Of a stretch of 64,000 nt of DNA, positions 1 to 11,073 are shown one piece after another (the first letter of the stretch is position 1; every line of letters starts with the position of its first letter). The position numbers were made by a program, and so were the translations under genes. Where the stretch lies: assembly GCA_963978545.1 (NCBI GenBank), contig OZ021722.1, positions 10,507,401-10,571,400 on the forward strand. The letters run 5' to 3'. The DNA is from Linyphia triangularis. Lineage: Eukaryota; Arthropoda; Arachnida; Araneae; Linyphiidae. The notes beneath the pieces were generated by a model that was given only the letters and a program-made list of their open reading frames with translations, was not told the DNA's origin and did not search any database.

Positions 1-439
1 CACCAATGTATAATTAAAATACAGTCCTCAGTCTTAATCTGCGTCTTGGCAACTCCTTTTTATCTCTTGTGTAACTCACAACATATCTTTTGCTTGCTAG
101 GCATGTAATCTAACATTTTTTTCTGGAACAAGAGTTTTTCTTCGAACTAAAACTATATAGGCATGTTTTCCCAAATTGATTTTTGGAAGCGTACGAAACA
201 TAATATCACTAAATTTTAAAAGTTTTCATTCCTGCTTTATTTACTCAGTTAATAAAGTCAATTTATAGGCTATTTCTCGACACTTTTTATTTAAACCCAA
301 CCCTACAAAAGCATTGCATGAAAATTTTCTTTCAAATATTTAAAGCAAAATCATTTTGATTATAAAATTAAAATACCATGGAAGTGTTTTTCTACGTTCT
401 CCTCAACGTTAAAACTATATTTAATGGTGGTTCAACCTT

Positions 440-795
440 CATCAAACTTGGTTTATATTAAATGAAACTCCCACTAAAGATCATTCCCTATACTCGCTAT
501 GTTACAATCTTCTAGACCAGTGCATTTAGAAACTACTTTGTAGAAAATCTTGAAATTCGGTAAGTATTAGGTTCGCAAATGATCATTTAATGACATAAAT
601 TGAAAACTCGAAAATGAAGTCTAATATATTTTATTTTATAAATGAAAGTTAAAAAAGCAAAAGAGTATTGCAGGTTGTGCCGCTGCATAGACATTGACGT
701 AAGGATTTCAAATATAAAATATATTAAATGCTATTTTCGAGCTGTTATTTAATTTCATTTCATTAAGTGATCCTTACTAGCACTTTCCCTTAACT
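440..795. mobile_element. Fold-back MITE, family M1, copy 1
   Basis: The left part (about 440-600) is the reverse complement of sequence at about 3600-3750. The right part (about 655-790) matches 2757-2810 plus 3590-3640. Together they form an imperfect palindromic, non-coding element of about 350 bp with ends resembling GGATCATTC. Two further copies, at 2.6-3.76 kb and 46.3-49.4 kb, are interrupted by other elements. The outer ends are diverged and the superfamily is not clear. Confidence 0.5.
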
Positions 796-982
796 TAATA
801 GTCAAGAACACAACAGTTGTAAATGTAGTGTTGAAAACATTTGCTGGAACACGAGTAACCGAGTTTCGATAATCACAATACTAATGGGTGGTTTTGCTAC
901 ATTGTTCTGCAAGTTACAGCTAGAGTAGTCATTTAGCAAACTTTCAATAAAGCAAACTACTTTGAATTAGGTGAACATATAT

Positions 983-1720
983 TGTTGCGTGGTTGGGTTC
1001 GAAAGATTTGAAGCCGAAGCAGATCAAAACTTACCGAAATTTATTCCAATATAACTCTTCACAGATTCCTTTACAACTCCAGAACTTCTCGTTCTAGTAG
1101 ACTCAATACAGCTCTATACGCAACAATAGAGCACAAAACAGCAGTTAAACTTGACACACAACTGCTAAATCACCGCGAAAGACAATGCAATACAGTTCGC
1201 TTTAGAACTACTCTGAATGCTCACTGAGACTCAGTATCTCAACTCAGTAATTCCAGTCAACTCACGGACTCAACTAACTCCAGTCAACTGCTCACTTGGC
1301 CGGTCTTATATAGGGGGGGGGGGGGGGCGAACATTCTTGAAACTTCTAGAGGTAGATATTTGGAGAACTTTCCAGATCGCACTCGAAAAGTCCTATACAT
1401 GTACATGGGGACCGAAAATGTCACCAAATGGTCGCCAAGTTTGACGACAAAAATTAGTCGCCAAAACCGTCGCCAACTTGGCGCTATCTCGCCAATTTGG
1501 CGAGATTGCCATTACCATAATGTTAATTGCCCTGCTCCTTGTAAAACTCGCTTCCCAGAGTTACCTCTGCAAAACTCGTTATCAAGCATTAAGACACACA
1601 TTGCGGGGAAGCAAACTAAAGACGAACTATTGCACTGCCCTTATGCAAAATGTACATACATTTTTCTATTTACAAAATTAACACTACGGAATATTTACGA
1701 ATATACAAAAATTCGTAACA
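983..1720 (+). mobile_element. Solo LTR of a Gypsy-type retrotransposon, copy 1
   Basis: A 738-bp block begins TGTTGCGTGG and ends ATTCGTAACA, the TG...CA form of an LTR. It is flanked on both sides by ATAT, a 4-bp target duplication. A second copy lies at 2816-3582, also between ATAT repeats. Both contain a CTTATATAGG TATA-like box about 320-365 bp inside, which sets the orientation. No gag-pol sequence lies nearby, so this reads as a solo LTR left by recombination. A 4-bp duplication with an ATAT target is typical of some Gypsy-clade elements (established knowledge), but the clade cannot be named from the LTR alone. A run of 15 G at 1313-1327 follows the TATA box. Confidence 0.75.
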
Positions 1721-1878
1721 ATATGTTGACAACACTCTTATTACAAAGTTTCTCTGCGTGTTCAGTTATATTTTCACCTATTTCGGTAACCTTTAAAAAC
1801 ATCACACTAACTATATATTTTCTGATACTTTTAAAGATACTACGTTACTTAAACCTAGCATCGGAAATTTATTTCCAG

Positions 1879-2209
1879 GTGTCAAAGATTCATCAAGGCC
1901 AGCTCAAGATCCAGATTCAGCAGAATGGGCTGGCTGTGCCTATCGATGTTTCTCATATGGATACTAATGTTTAGTTTGGCGATTGTGTGGTCTGTGGTTC
2001 GATACCAACAACTAGATGGATGGTCCTACTTGCTCACCACAAATGAAGGCACTATAGTCTTGGCACTCATCGGCATGGTTGTAATGTCCGGCATCATGAT
2101 ACTCGCACTGATTCTCGTGGCAGTTTGCAGGCAGAAGGAAGAGCCGGTATTCTGTGAGGAACAGAACGATCGACTTTCAGACAGGAGCAGCTTAGAGACC
2201 CGGGTGTAA
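1879..2209 (+). CDS. Terminal exon of a small two-pass membrane protein with a PDZ-ligand-like C terminus
   Basis: Not recognised as a named gene. A splice acceptor (TTTATTTCCAG, ending 1878) opens an exon that stays in frame to the stop at 2207-2209. The first Met is at 1925 and gives 94 residues, but the frame is open back to the acceptor (beginning CQRFIKASS), so the real start may be in an upstream exon. From Met1, two hydrophobic segments are visible at about residues 2-25 and 43-68, separated by a polar loop (YQQLDGWSYLLTTNEG), then a charged tail ending SSLETRV. The last four residues, ETRV, fit a class I PDZ ligand (S/T-x-hydrophobic). This suggests a membrane hairpin with both ends cytosolic. 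An AATAAA signal follows at 2233. Two solo LTRs flank the exon. Coding status is likely and function unknown. Confidence 0.6.
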
Positions 2210-2232
2210 ATTCTGTGATGTTAAGCGTTGTA

Positions 2233-2238
2233 AATAAA
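2233..2238 (+). promoter_or_regulatory. Polyadenylation signal AATAAA
   Basis: AATAAA lies 24 bp after the stop codon of the small membrane-protein exon, which supports that exon as the 3' end of a transcription unit. Confidence 0.5.
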
Positions 2239-2619
2239 GTAGGGAATCTATGGAAGTGAGAAGCCTCTATATTTTCAAATATGCATGTGATAACAATCTC
2301 TTTTAGTATCGACATTAATTTAATCCATCCTTTCAAAACACGCATTACTATTTTAAATCCTTTCATTAATTCATTGAATAATTTCTCACGTTTTTGACAG
2401 CTCATTCATGTGAGATTTGCTTAGGTCAGCGCTTTTTAGCAGAAAGTCCCATAATTAATATTTAGTTTTGCTCGACATTGCGTCAGCATTTTAGTTTCGC
2501 ACAACCATGGTATCACAATTTCAGCTATGCTCAGCACAATTCCCACGGTTCAATACAATACTAATTTACAGTGCCTTTTGACAGAAGTGTTTTTAATCTC
2601 TCTCTCTCTCTCTCTCCAT

Positions 2620-3760
2620 TTAAAAACTATTTTTTATAACCACCTTGAAATTTGGTGAGTAGGTACGAAAAAGACCACTTAATGAAATAATGACATAAGT
2701 TGTTTTCATTTAATGTCTATCTTTTATAAATGAAAACTAAAATAGCAAAAGACAAAATCAGGTGAAGCCACTGCATATACATTAACGTGAAGATTTCAAA
2801 TATAAAATAAAATATTGTTGCGTTGGTGGATTCGAAAGATTTGAAGTCAAAGCAGATCAAAATTTGCAGAAATTTATTCCGACATAACTCTTCGCAGATT
2901 CTATTACAACTTCAGAACTTCTCGTTCTAGTAGACTCAATACAGCTCTTTTCACAACAATAGAGCACAAAACAGCAGTTACAAACTTGACAACACAACTA
3001 CTAAAAATAAAAGCAAAAAATAATGCAATACAGTTTGCTTTCGGAACTCTCGGAATGCTCACTGACAGACAACCAAGTCAGTAGCTCCACTCAGTCAGTA
3101 TCTCAACTAACTCAGTAATTTCAGTCAACTAACGCACTCAACTAACTCACTAACTCTACTCACGGCCTGCCTTATATAGGAGTCAAACCTTCTTGAAACT
3201 TCTAGAGGTAGATATTTGGAGAACTTTCCAGATCGTAGTCGAAAAGTCCTATACATGTACATGGGGACCGAAAATGCCGCCAAATGATCGCCAAGTTTAG
3301 CGACATTTGGCGATTTCTCGCCAAATTTGGCTACTAATTTGTGTCGCCAACTTGGCTCTATTTCGCCAATTTGGCAAGATTGCCATTACCATAATGTTAA
3401 ATGCCCTGCTCCATGTAAAACTCGCTTCCCAGCGTTATCTCTGTAAAACTCGTAATCAAGCATTAAGACACACATTGCAGGAAAGCAAACCCTTGCACTG
3501 CCTTATGCGAAATGTACAGAAATTTATCTATTTACATAATTAATGCTACGAAATATTTACAAATATACAGAAATTCGTAACAATATATAGACACTATTTT
3601 CGAGTTTTAAATTTTTGTCATTTCATTGAATGATCATTTTCGTACTTACTCACTAACTGTCAAGGTTATAAAAAGTAGTTTCTAAATGCACTGGGGCTAC
3701 AAGATTGTAACCTAGCGAGTATAGGTAATGATCCTTGGTAGGAGTTCCTCTTGAAACTGG
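2620..3760. mobile_element. Fold-back MITE M1, copy 2, interrupted by a solo LTR
   Basis: Sequence at 2620-2815 and 3583-3760 is continuous with family M1 once the LTR at 2816-3582 is removed. The right arm (CACTATTTTCGAGTTTT, then GATCATTTTCG and the AATGATCC end) is the inverted counterpart of 440-600. The left end merges into a (TC)n tract at about 2598-2616. The MITE inserted first and the LTR element later. Confidence 0.5.
2816..3582 (+). mobile_element. Solo LTR of a Gypsy-type retrotransposon, copy 2
   Basis: This 767-bp copy of the LTR at 983-1720 begins TGTTGCGTTG, ends ATTCGTAACA and is flanked by ATAT at 2812-2815 and 3583-3586. It keeps the CTTATATAGG box (about 3171-3180). It diverges from copy 1 by substitutions and small indels but is collinear throughout. 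It sits inside MITE M1 copy 2. Confidence 0.75.
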
Positions 3761-3826
3761 AAATGCCGATGTACATATCTTCAGTTTCGAGAAACGATCC
3801 GTGTGAGAATGTTAGCTACTTTTTAA

Positions 3827-4085
3827 CCTGTTCAGGACCGGCGAAAGGAGAAAGAAGCGCTTCCCCAGGCCCGCGCGCTCAAAGAGACTACGCACGCACG
3901 GGACCGGGCATTTTTCCCCGTTAAGCATTTTGCCCCGTTAAATTCAAATAAAACGTTCCAATCTGAAATCACGTCTGTGTGATGATGGGCCGGCTGGCAC
4001 GGAAACACTGATCACAAATACGATATCGCGGGCCGTGAGGGAAGAATCGTCTGATCACATATACGCGATCACGGTCCTGAACAGG
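3827..4085. mobile_element. piggyBac-type MITE with TTAA duplication (259 bp)
   Basis: Perfect inverted termini CCTGTTCAGGACCG and CGGTCCTGAACAGG are flanked on both sides by TTAA (3823-3826 and 4086-4089), the target duplication of piggyBac-like transposons. The interior is non-coding and markedly GC-richer than its surroundings (clusters such as CCCGCGCGCTC and CGCGGGCCGTG), so it stands out as recently inserted. Confidence 0.8.
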
Positions 4086-4089
4086 TTAA

Positions 4090-4827
4090 GTTCATTCTAA
4101 ATTGTATGCAAGATAATAAATAGGGTCTAGAAATGATAACTTAGGTTGTTCTGAGATTTCAATTTATAGAAAACAGAGTATTAAAACACCATCTATATTT
4201 TGATATTTTTGGACAGGTTGATATTGTCTCAAGGTATAACATAAACATTTATGATCACTAGCTTCAAGATAACTTTGCTCTAGAAAAAGTTGCTTTAAGC
4301 TCGTTCATTTTCTTTTGTTGTAACCCGTGTAAGGCTGTTTTAACGTATAGGTTTAATAATTTGGACATGCTACATTTTTACATCCAAGCGCCTAAATGTA
4401 AAATTGGGATCATATTTACATCGGATCCAGATACCAAGCACGAACATTTTTAATACATACAATTACTGAAACAACCTCCCTAACTAATCATAGAATTATA
4501 GTCGAAGAGCTCAAAACGTTGCAATTTTATGCAATTCTGAATCATTCCCGCTGCAGTTTAATGCATTTGAATTTTTTGTAATCACCAAACTAATCCAGAT
4601 CTTCATACTTATAAATGACATATCTGTGGAATATTAATAACTTAGGTTTAACAGCATATGCACTCTGCTATTTTTAGTACTTTCCGTCTGACTTTAGGTT
4701 TAATTTTCTCTTGAGAACTCGTCTCGACGAATTCTCTCATTTGACATATCACAAGAGTTGAAAGGATTTGTTGTATTTTCTGGGAATTGTAATCTCAGGC
4801 CAAAAGAGATATTGTACGTAAGCTAAT
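4090..4827. other. No gene seen
   Basis: AT-rich sequence with stops in all frames. I see no splice-bounded open frame, RNA gene or clear repeat terminus. Confidence 0.5.
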
Positions 4828-4985
4828 AGTTACACTACTTGGCTTCGCATGTCAAAGATGCTGCGTTCAAATCCCGGGTGAGGCATCGATGTTTGTGGTT
4901 CGGAATTCACATTGAAGGCCTGATTAGCAGTCATTGTGCATAGAAATAGGTCGTTAAGCGTATGAACTAACCAAACAGTTTCCTT
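4828..4985 (+). mobile_element. tRNA-derived SINE, family B, copy 1
   Basis: A tRNA 3'-half-like segment (CAAAGATGCTGCGTTCAAATCCCGGG...GAGGCA, with a B-box-like GTTCAAATCCC) is followed by a unique body (GTTTGTGGTTCGGAATTC, GATTAGCAGT, AGGTCGTTAAGCG) ending AACCAAAC. The same arrangement occurs at 53160-53306. The tRNA 5' half is degraded and no target duplication is clear. Confidence 0.55.
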
Positions 4986-5253
4986 TACTGGTGCTTGGAC
5001 ATGCGATTGACTAATTTTGTAAGCGACTTGTTTCTGACTTGTATGTATAAAGCGTATGCTGCTTTCATGTGGGCGACGGGCCTCTATCCCGAGACCATTG
5101 GGTCTCGAGGCAGATACTTTACAGCTGTGCAAAAGAGTACTTCAGTGCACAAAAGCTTTATCTGTTATTTGAGGTCGCCACCTTGTTGAAATGCACAAGA
5201 ATTAATATACCAATGACTAAGTTTTCCAACGATGAAATAAATGCACACAATTA

Positions 5254-5346
5254 GGTTTTTTTTTCTTCTTCTTCTTCTTCTTCTTTTTTCTTCTTCTGCT
5301 TTTTTTTTTTTTTCCTTTCTTTTTTTTTTTTTTTTTTTTTTTTTTT
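5254..5346. repeat. Pyrimidine tract (TTC)n/(T)n
   Basis: A block of T and TTC repeats. The lysine-rich antisense open frame across it is a composition artefact. Confidence 0.8.
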
Positions 5347-5359
5347 CCCCGCAAACATA

Positions 5360-8144
5360 CATTTATTTACAATAACCTAAATAAAAGAAAACAATTAGGA
5401 TGATTCCTAGTTCCCTTATGCCTGAACACATTACGGGTTATGATTTGTTTCATATTATTGTATGTAGATGGCAGCATCACTGAAACTGTATAAAGTAGAA
5501 ATAAAAATACAACTAAGATAAACTCTTAAGGCATTTGATGTATAATTACGATAAATAAAAAGGAAATTAAAATTTTTAATTTAAACACATTGCAAGTTAA
5601 GAAATTTTTCCTTTTTTAACACGAAGAGAGAAGCACTATTTATTTGTATGTTAAGAATTGTTTCATATCAACACATAGAGATGGCAGCCGCTCAATTCTA
5701 ATATTAACTTATTTTTTTTTGCTTTCTTTTTTGTTGCTTTAATCCAGTCAAAAGTGACGTGATGGTAAATAAATATTGCTCCATAGGAAAATTTCTTTAC
5801 TTTTATTTCTTATTGCTATTTTTTTTTTTTTTTTTTAATTTTTTTTTTAAAGATTTCAATGATATTGTAATATTATTTAATGAGAAAGATAGTATTTCTT
5901 ACGACTTTTCCATTTGTATCACCTCGGTTTTGAACTTAATTAACGTCTAACAAACTTTGAAATCAATGGATTTTTTTCAAAATTCTCAAACCTTTTCCCT
6001 ATTTGTGTTTTATTTTCTTCTAAATATCATCAAAACTCGAAATAGCATAAGAAATTAATAGAAAAGTTGCATATCGCGCGCTTAAAGTCACTTCAACGAT
6101 GGGGCTCCTTCCGGAGACGTCGCCGAAAGGATCATCTCCGGAATGACGAAATTCCTTTCTAGATCGTGTAACGATAACTGAATACGAGGACCATATGTGG
6201 TCATAAATAAAATTACTGGCTAATGTAATCATTAATGTTAGCAGTTTAATATTCAACATATTAAAACATTAAAAATGGATGTACTTACAAAGCTAAGGCG
6301 TGATCATGAACTAGTTGCTAGTTTTGTACTAAAATGCGACAAGTTCAGCTGTTTGATGGTTATAGTTTCGTCGTGAAAAAAGGATGAAGCAATCGAAATG
6401 ACGCAATATTCGGGGCACTGTAAAAAGACCGAATAAATAAAAAAACAAGGTTAGTTTTTACAGAAAAGTTCGTTTCTTACTATAAAAGAATATTCAGAGT
6501 TACTAATTAGTTAAAATTTGAAAAAGAAATTAAAATAATTTTTGCATACAAAGCAAATGATTTTGTTTGATAGTCTCAGGGGACAGTCACCGAAATGACG
6601 TTTTTGAAATTGAAAACTATATTTTTATCATATTATTTGCTCCATCCCTCAATTTTTTCAAAATTTTTAATAAAAAGAATCATTAGGTTTGTATTTCTTT
6701 CCTTTACCATTTTCTTTAAATTCATTTATAAAAACACTTGGGACACGTTTTGGTCCGTTTCATGATGGAACATAAAATATGAAATAATTTTCAAGAGTGT
6801 TTGTATTTAAAAATAAAGTTAAAGATTTTTACTTGTTATATAAATCGTATGCTAAAAAGTAAGCAGTTATATTCTATTTTTCTTGTCTTTAGATTACGTC
6901 GACTAATTGAAATCACCTTTCTGAACTATTTATAAGATACTTTGAATAACTATGACTCAATCTGGTAATTTTAATAAAATGAGTATTACCAAAATTACCA
7001 AATTACCACTATTAAATAATGGGGTCAATTCTATGGGGTGACGCTATAGTAATTTGCTTTTTATCATGCGACTTTTCCAGCGTTTTTCTCTCAAGTATGT
7101 CGACACTGATTGAATAAATTCAATTACTTCTACTCAAACTAAGGGTGTGGAACATCGCAAAACTTTCAATTACACTATTATATTAGCCATTACATTAAAA
7201 TTTATGGTGTTAGAATTATGGTTATATTACCATTTTCATATTTTCACTCATTTAAACAAAAATTGCCAATTTGGCGATATTTTTGGTATTAATTTTTACA
7301 TGGATTAATAAAAAAGAAAACACGCCAAGATGGCAAAATTAGCTATGTTATTCGATAGACATTACATTGTCCTTTCTTGTGCGTGTAACAGAAAAAAAAA
7401 TCAATCGTTGATGATGGGCGATGCTCAAGTAGTATATCAGGGCGTTATTTATATATTATTAGTGAGCCTCTGCTCACTCTCCACGTTTAAGATTGCCAAG
7501 AAACTTATTTCTTGGGAGTATTCGATTTCTGAGAAATATTACGATTCCCTAAGTTTCATCAACGTTATTGAATTGTATTTTTTTCTTTTCTGTATTGTTG
7601 GTATCTAAGTTCATTTTTGGCCCCAATTGCCGGGACTCATTTTTTAGCAGCAAATTTGAAGTAAAAAAAAAATATTGGAAAAGAAAAAATATACAACTTA
7701 ATATATTTGCTCAAGAAATTTTAGAATAGCTTTTATTCAATTTTTTTCAAGAAAATTTGAATAACTTATCATTAGCTAAAGTTACTTATTGAAATACAGT
7801 AGAGCTTCGAATATCTGACCTTATACGGACCAAATTTGTATAATTGCATCACCTAATTAGAATCCATTTGCAACAGTCATAACTGAAATTATAAGTTATT
7901 TAAAATTGTAATTTTGATTTCAAAGGATACACAATTCTTTGCTACAGTCTACTGAGTCTACTGAAATTATATAAATATAAATTATATAGACTTTTTTTTA
8001 TCACCAAATTTTGTTTTGAAATTACTTCAAAGTATCCACTTTCAGAAAACAATCAAGATCCAAAATTAAGTTAAAATACAATAATTCTTCGTATATATTA
8101 AATGCTAGTAGGTTCCTTGCCCTGTAATATACACTTTAAATTAC

Positions 8145-8182
<38 letters not shown>

Positions 8183-9060
8183 TTTTTAATTTTTTGATTC
8201 AAACAGTTAAATGGTAAAACAAATGTCATACCCTGGAAAAAAAAAGAAAGAAAAAAAAAAACTATTTTCTTACCAGTCATGTTTAAAGTTTGCGATAGGA
8301 ATCTTTTAATAATGTGTACCTTCATAAAAAGGAACGAAGTTTAAAAAATATTTTACACATCAGAAAGTATTGTATGATTTTAAAGCTGCAAAGATTTTCA
8401 GATAAAAAAAATATAGTTATTTTTACCGAATTTCCCAATACCATGTATAGTGGTCATAGGGTTACTTGGTACAGTCATCGGACCTGTCAAGGCCTGCAAA
8501 AAATTAATAGGTGAAATTATTTTTTTTATTTAGTTTTTCAATTATTTTTAGATATAAATAATTGCCTTCTATAACATTTTTTAAAAAGACCAATGCATTC
8601 AAATCCCAATCATCCCCCCCTACCCCGTTGAGACCTTTCGTTTGGTAGACAATTATAAGTCTTTCTAAGAAAAGATTTACTTCGAATTATACATTATTAC
8701 ATTACTTTTTACTTATTCTATAACCCTTTAAGGTTAAATATCAATTACCATTCCGGATTTTATTTTCTAATAAACCTATTAGTTAAATTCCTAGACATTC
8801 TTTTAGAATTTAGATATCTTTAATTTTAATTTTTGCAACGAAATATCAAAAGTTTAAGGAAACCAAGTTCACTCAAAAGAAGGAGGCAAAGAAAATTTTG
8901 TTTAATTAAACTAATTACTAAAACAATAAAATTATTAAAATGTGTAAATAAAATGAATTAACCATTAATAAATAATTATTAATAAAACGTGTTAATTAAC
9001 AAAACTATTTAATTATTTTACAATAATAATAATAATTAAAATTTTATGAATATTGAAAAT
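5360..9060. other. No gene seen
   Basis: Very AT-rich DNA with poly-T runs (5818-5850, 8150-8180). Short open frames at 6.0-6.3, 7.3-7.6 and 8.3-8.5 kb lack splice context, recognisable motifs and coding-like composition. A GC-richer patch at 6090-6150 (CTCCGGAATGACG and similar) has no evident function. Confidence 0.5.
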
Positions 9061-9764
9061 TTGCAGCAGCATAAATCTAAAATCACCAGACGGATTTTAC
9101 GTCCCAGTTGGTATACTTTGACAACTTCCTTCTTCCAACCAATATTCTCTCACCCATGAAGGCAGGCGGTACACGTGTTCTCCCTTCTCTCACCCCACCC
9201 CCAATTTTAATTTCCATTTATTACAACCGTAAAATAAGTAGTTTGGCTTTACTGCAAAATTACCGGTTATAAAACTGACTCCCCAAACAGGCTATTTTAA
9301 AATGAGCTCAAAATGTGATCTTCTGTAATACTAATTTTTTTCAAACGTAAACGAGCCTTGTAGCATAGCAGCATGTTCCCAATATTGCAAAAATCCCCAG
9401 TTCCATACGGTAATACTAACACCCCCGAAGGCAGAAAGTGCCTAAAACTGCGACGTACGTCGCAGAACAATTTTAAGTTTGGAACAAAAGCCCGCGAGTG
9501 AGAAGAAGAATTGGAACTTCTTCCTAATTTCATAAGTTTTATTAAAGATTTCCTTTCATTGAACATTCAAAAGAAGAAACTACTGAATTGTATTTTGAAT
9601 ACACTGTTTTTAATAATTGGGTGTACAAATGTCTTGAGTGAAGGAGTAGTGAGTCTTTTTTTCCAGCCAAAAGAGCTTTTAAAGCACGCCATAGAAGAAC
9701 TGAAGACAGATATTCCCAGATTCATCAAATTTCTGGTTTTTATTTTTTTGTGTGCCCATTTCAG

Positions 9765-9986
9765 AAGCAATTTGTGAATCTTGGGGATCCACAATTGATA
9801 AAATTGTTGCTAAGCGAACCAAATGTTTTTGATGGAGACAATATTTCTGCTGGAACAACTGATAAAAGAATGTTTGTTTTTTCAAATGGTGCTCCACCTG
9901 GACACAAATCTTTAAGAAAACATCTTAAAGCAGCCCTTATTTCTTTGCATGGACGGACCAACTTACCACAAACATTTTATACATAG
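9765..9986 (+). pseudogene. Decayed exon-like fragment, mobile-associated protein family suspected
   Basis: A strong acceptor (TTTTTTTGTGTGCCCATTTCAG, ending 9764) precedes coding-like sequence. The first part reads EAICESWGSTIDKIV in one frame, then a stop. The rest is open in another frame (SNGAPPGHKSLRKHLKAAL) to a stop at 9984-9986. A motif around ESxGSxID followed by an NGxPP segment resembles, from memory, a multicopy invertebrate zinc-finger/transposon-related protein family. The frame change would make it a pseudogene. An open frame at 9511-9777 (FQPKELLKHAIEEL) could be an upstream exon. The family assignment is uncertain. Confidence 0.25.
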
Positions 9987-10301
9987 CGGTTCTGTATCAA
10001 TGTCTAAATATTTAACTTCCAAAGTCATTGATAAAGTTACAAATTTTGAATGTATGCCTTGGTTTGAAAAATAATTTTTTTCGTCATTATCATTTTGTAA
10101 TAAATGTGTAGTATTAATTTTATGGGTTTTTTCTTTTATATCATACTTGAAATTTTGAAAAAATGTCTGCAGAACATTTATAACTGTCAAAAGTCCCGTT
10201 GCAGAACATTATATATTATTCTGCTTCTGGGCGTAACACCTGTCCCCCCTCATCAAGAAACTCCTCACCCCTTCCCCCTACAAAACCATAGCAAGTCAGG
10301 G

Positions 10302-10343
10302 CACGTGTCACTTATATAACCCCTACCCCGCCCCCTTTTTCTA
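10302..10343 (+). promoter_or_regulatory. TATA-type promoter with E-box, proposed for the SOCS-box gene
   Basis: CACGTG (10302-10307) is followed by TATATAA (10313-10319) and a C-rich GC-box-like stretch (CCCCGCCCCC). Transcription would start near 10343-10350. The next 170 bp are GC-richer, contain no ATG and end in a consensus donor. The link to the coding exons 5 kb downstream is an inference from matching features: a non-coding exon with a donor here, and an acceptor just before the ATG at 15599. Confidence 0.45.
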
Positions 10344-10514
10344 CTCCAAGGGGACCTACCTGAGTGGACCTTTAGAAGAACCCTTTCCTTCGGACATCGT
10401 CGGACGTAGTGCTGCCGTAATTTTAAGTGAAGCGACTCCCTGCACGCCGTGTTGTGTGAAACTAAAAGACAGTTGGATTGTAAAGAAATTTTAATTTGAA
10501 GAAGTGTATTTTGG
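10344..10514 (+). other. Proposed 5' untranslated exon of the SOCS-box gene
   Basis: This segment lies between the TATA box and a consensus donor (TTG GTAAGT, donor GT at 10515). It has no ATG and is GC-richer than its surroundings. The start site is estimated from the TATA position. It would splice to the acceptor at 15590-15591, giving an intron of about 5.1 kb. Confidence 0.4.
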
Positions 10515-11073
10515 GTAAGTAAAATTATTATTATTTTCATTTTCTTACGATTCTTTATTGTACTTTTTGAAGCATTTATTGCAAAAATATTAGAATGTGA
10601 AAGTAGATGTTACAAATATTTATAAAAAAAAATTCCCACGTGTTTGTTATAAGCTTATTCAAAGTTTAAAATAAGTACAAGAAACACGTGATTCACTTTT
10701 AAACGGACTCATATTTCCTCGGAAGGAATAAAAACGACATATATGTTCACATATATTAATTTAATTAGAAAAATTTTAAACGTGTTTTATGATTAAAACA
10801 TTGTTTTTCATGAAATGTAGAGATTCTAAAGTAAAACCTTCCACGTGGTTTTAGCTTAGAAGTAAACAATACGTATTCGAAAATTCTAAAGACGTTATAA
10901 GTTTTTGGTAGGCAGGAGATTTGGTACATTTGACAAGTGTTTACATAATTTATGACACGTGTTCGAAATATTCAGCCTTTGCATATTGAGCAATAATTAC
11001 CTGTAAGATGCTTTTATGTATGATATTTTGATTTTCCGTAAAATGTGAATTTGTTTATTTTTATGCGTTTCCA

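Noticed and set aside
1217..1974. Overlapping open frames of 75-204 codons
   Set aside because: They lie mostly in the solo LTR and its junction, with no motif and a poly-G run.
5165..5362. Lysine-rich open frame
   Set aside because: Translation of a pyrimidine tract on the opposite strand.
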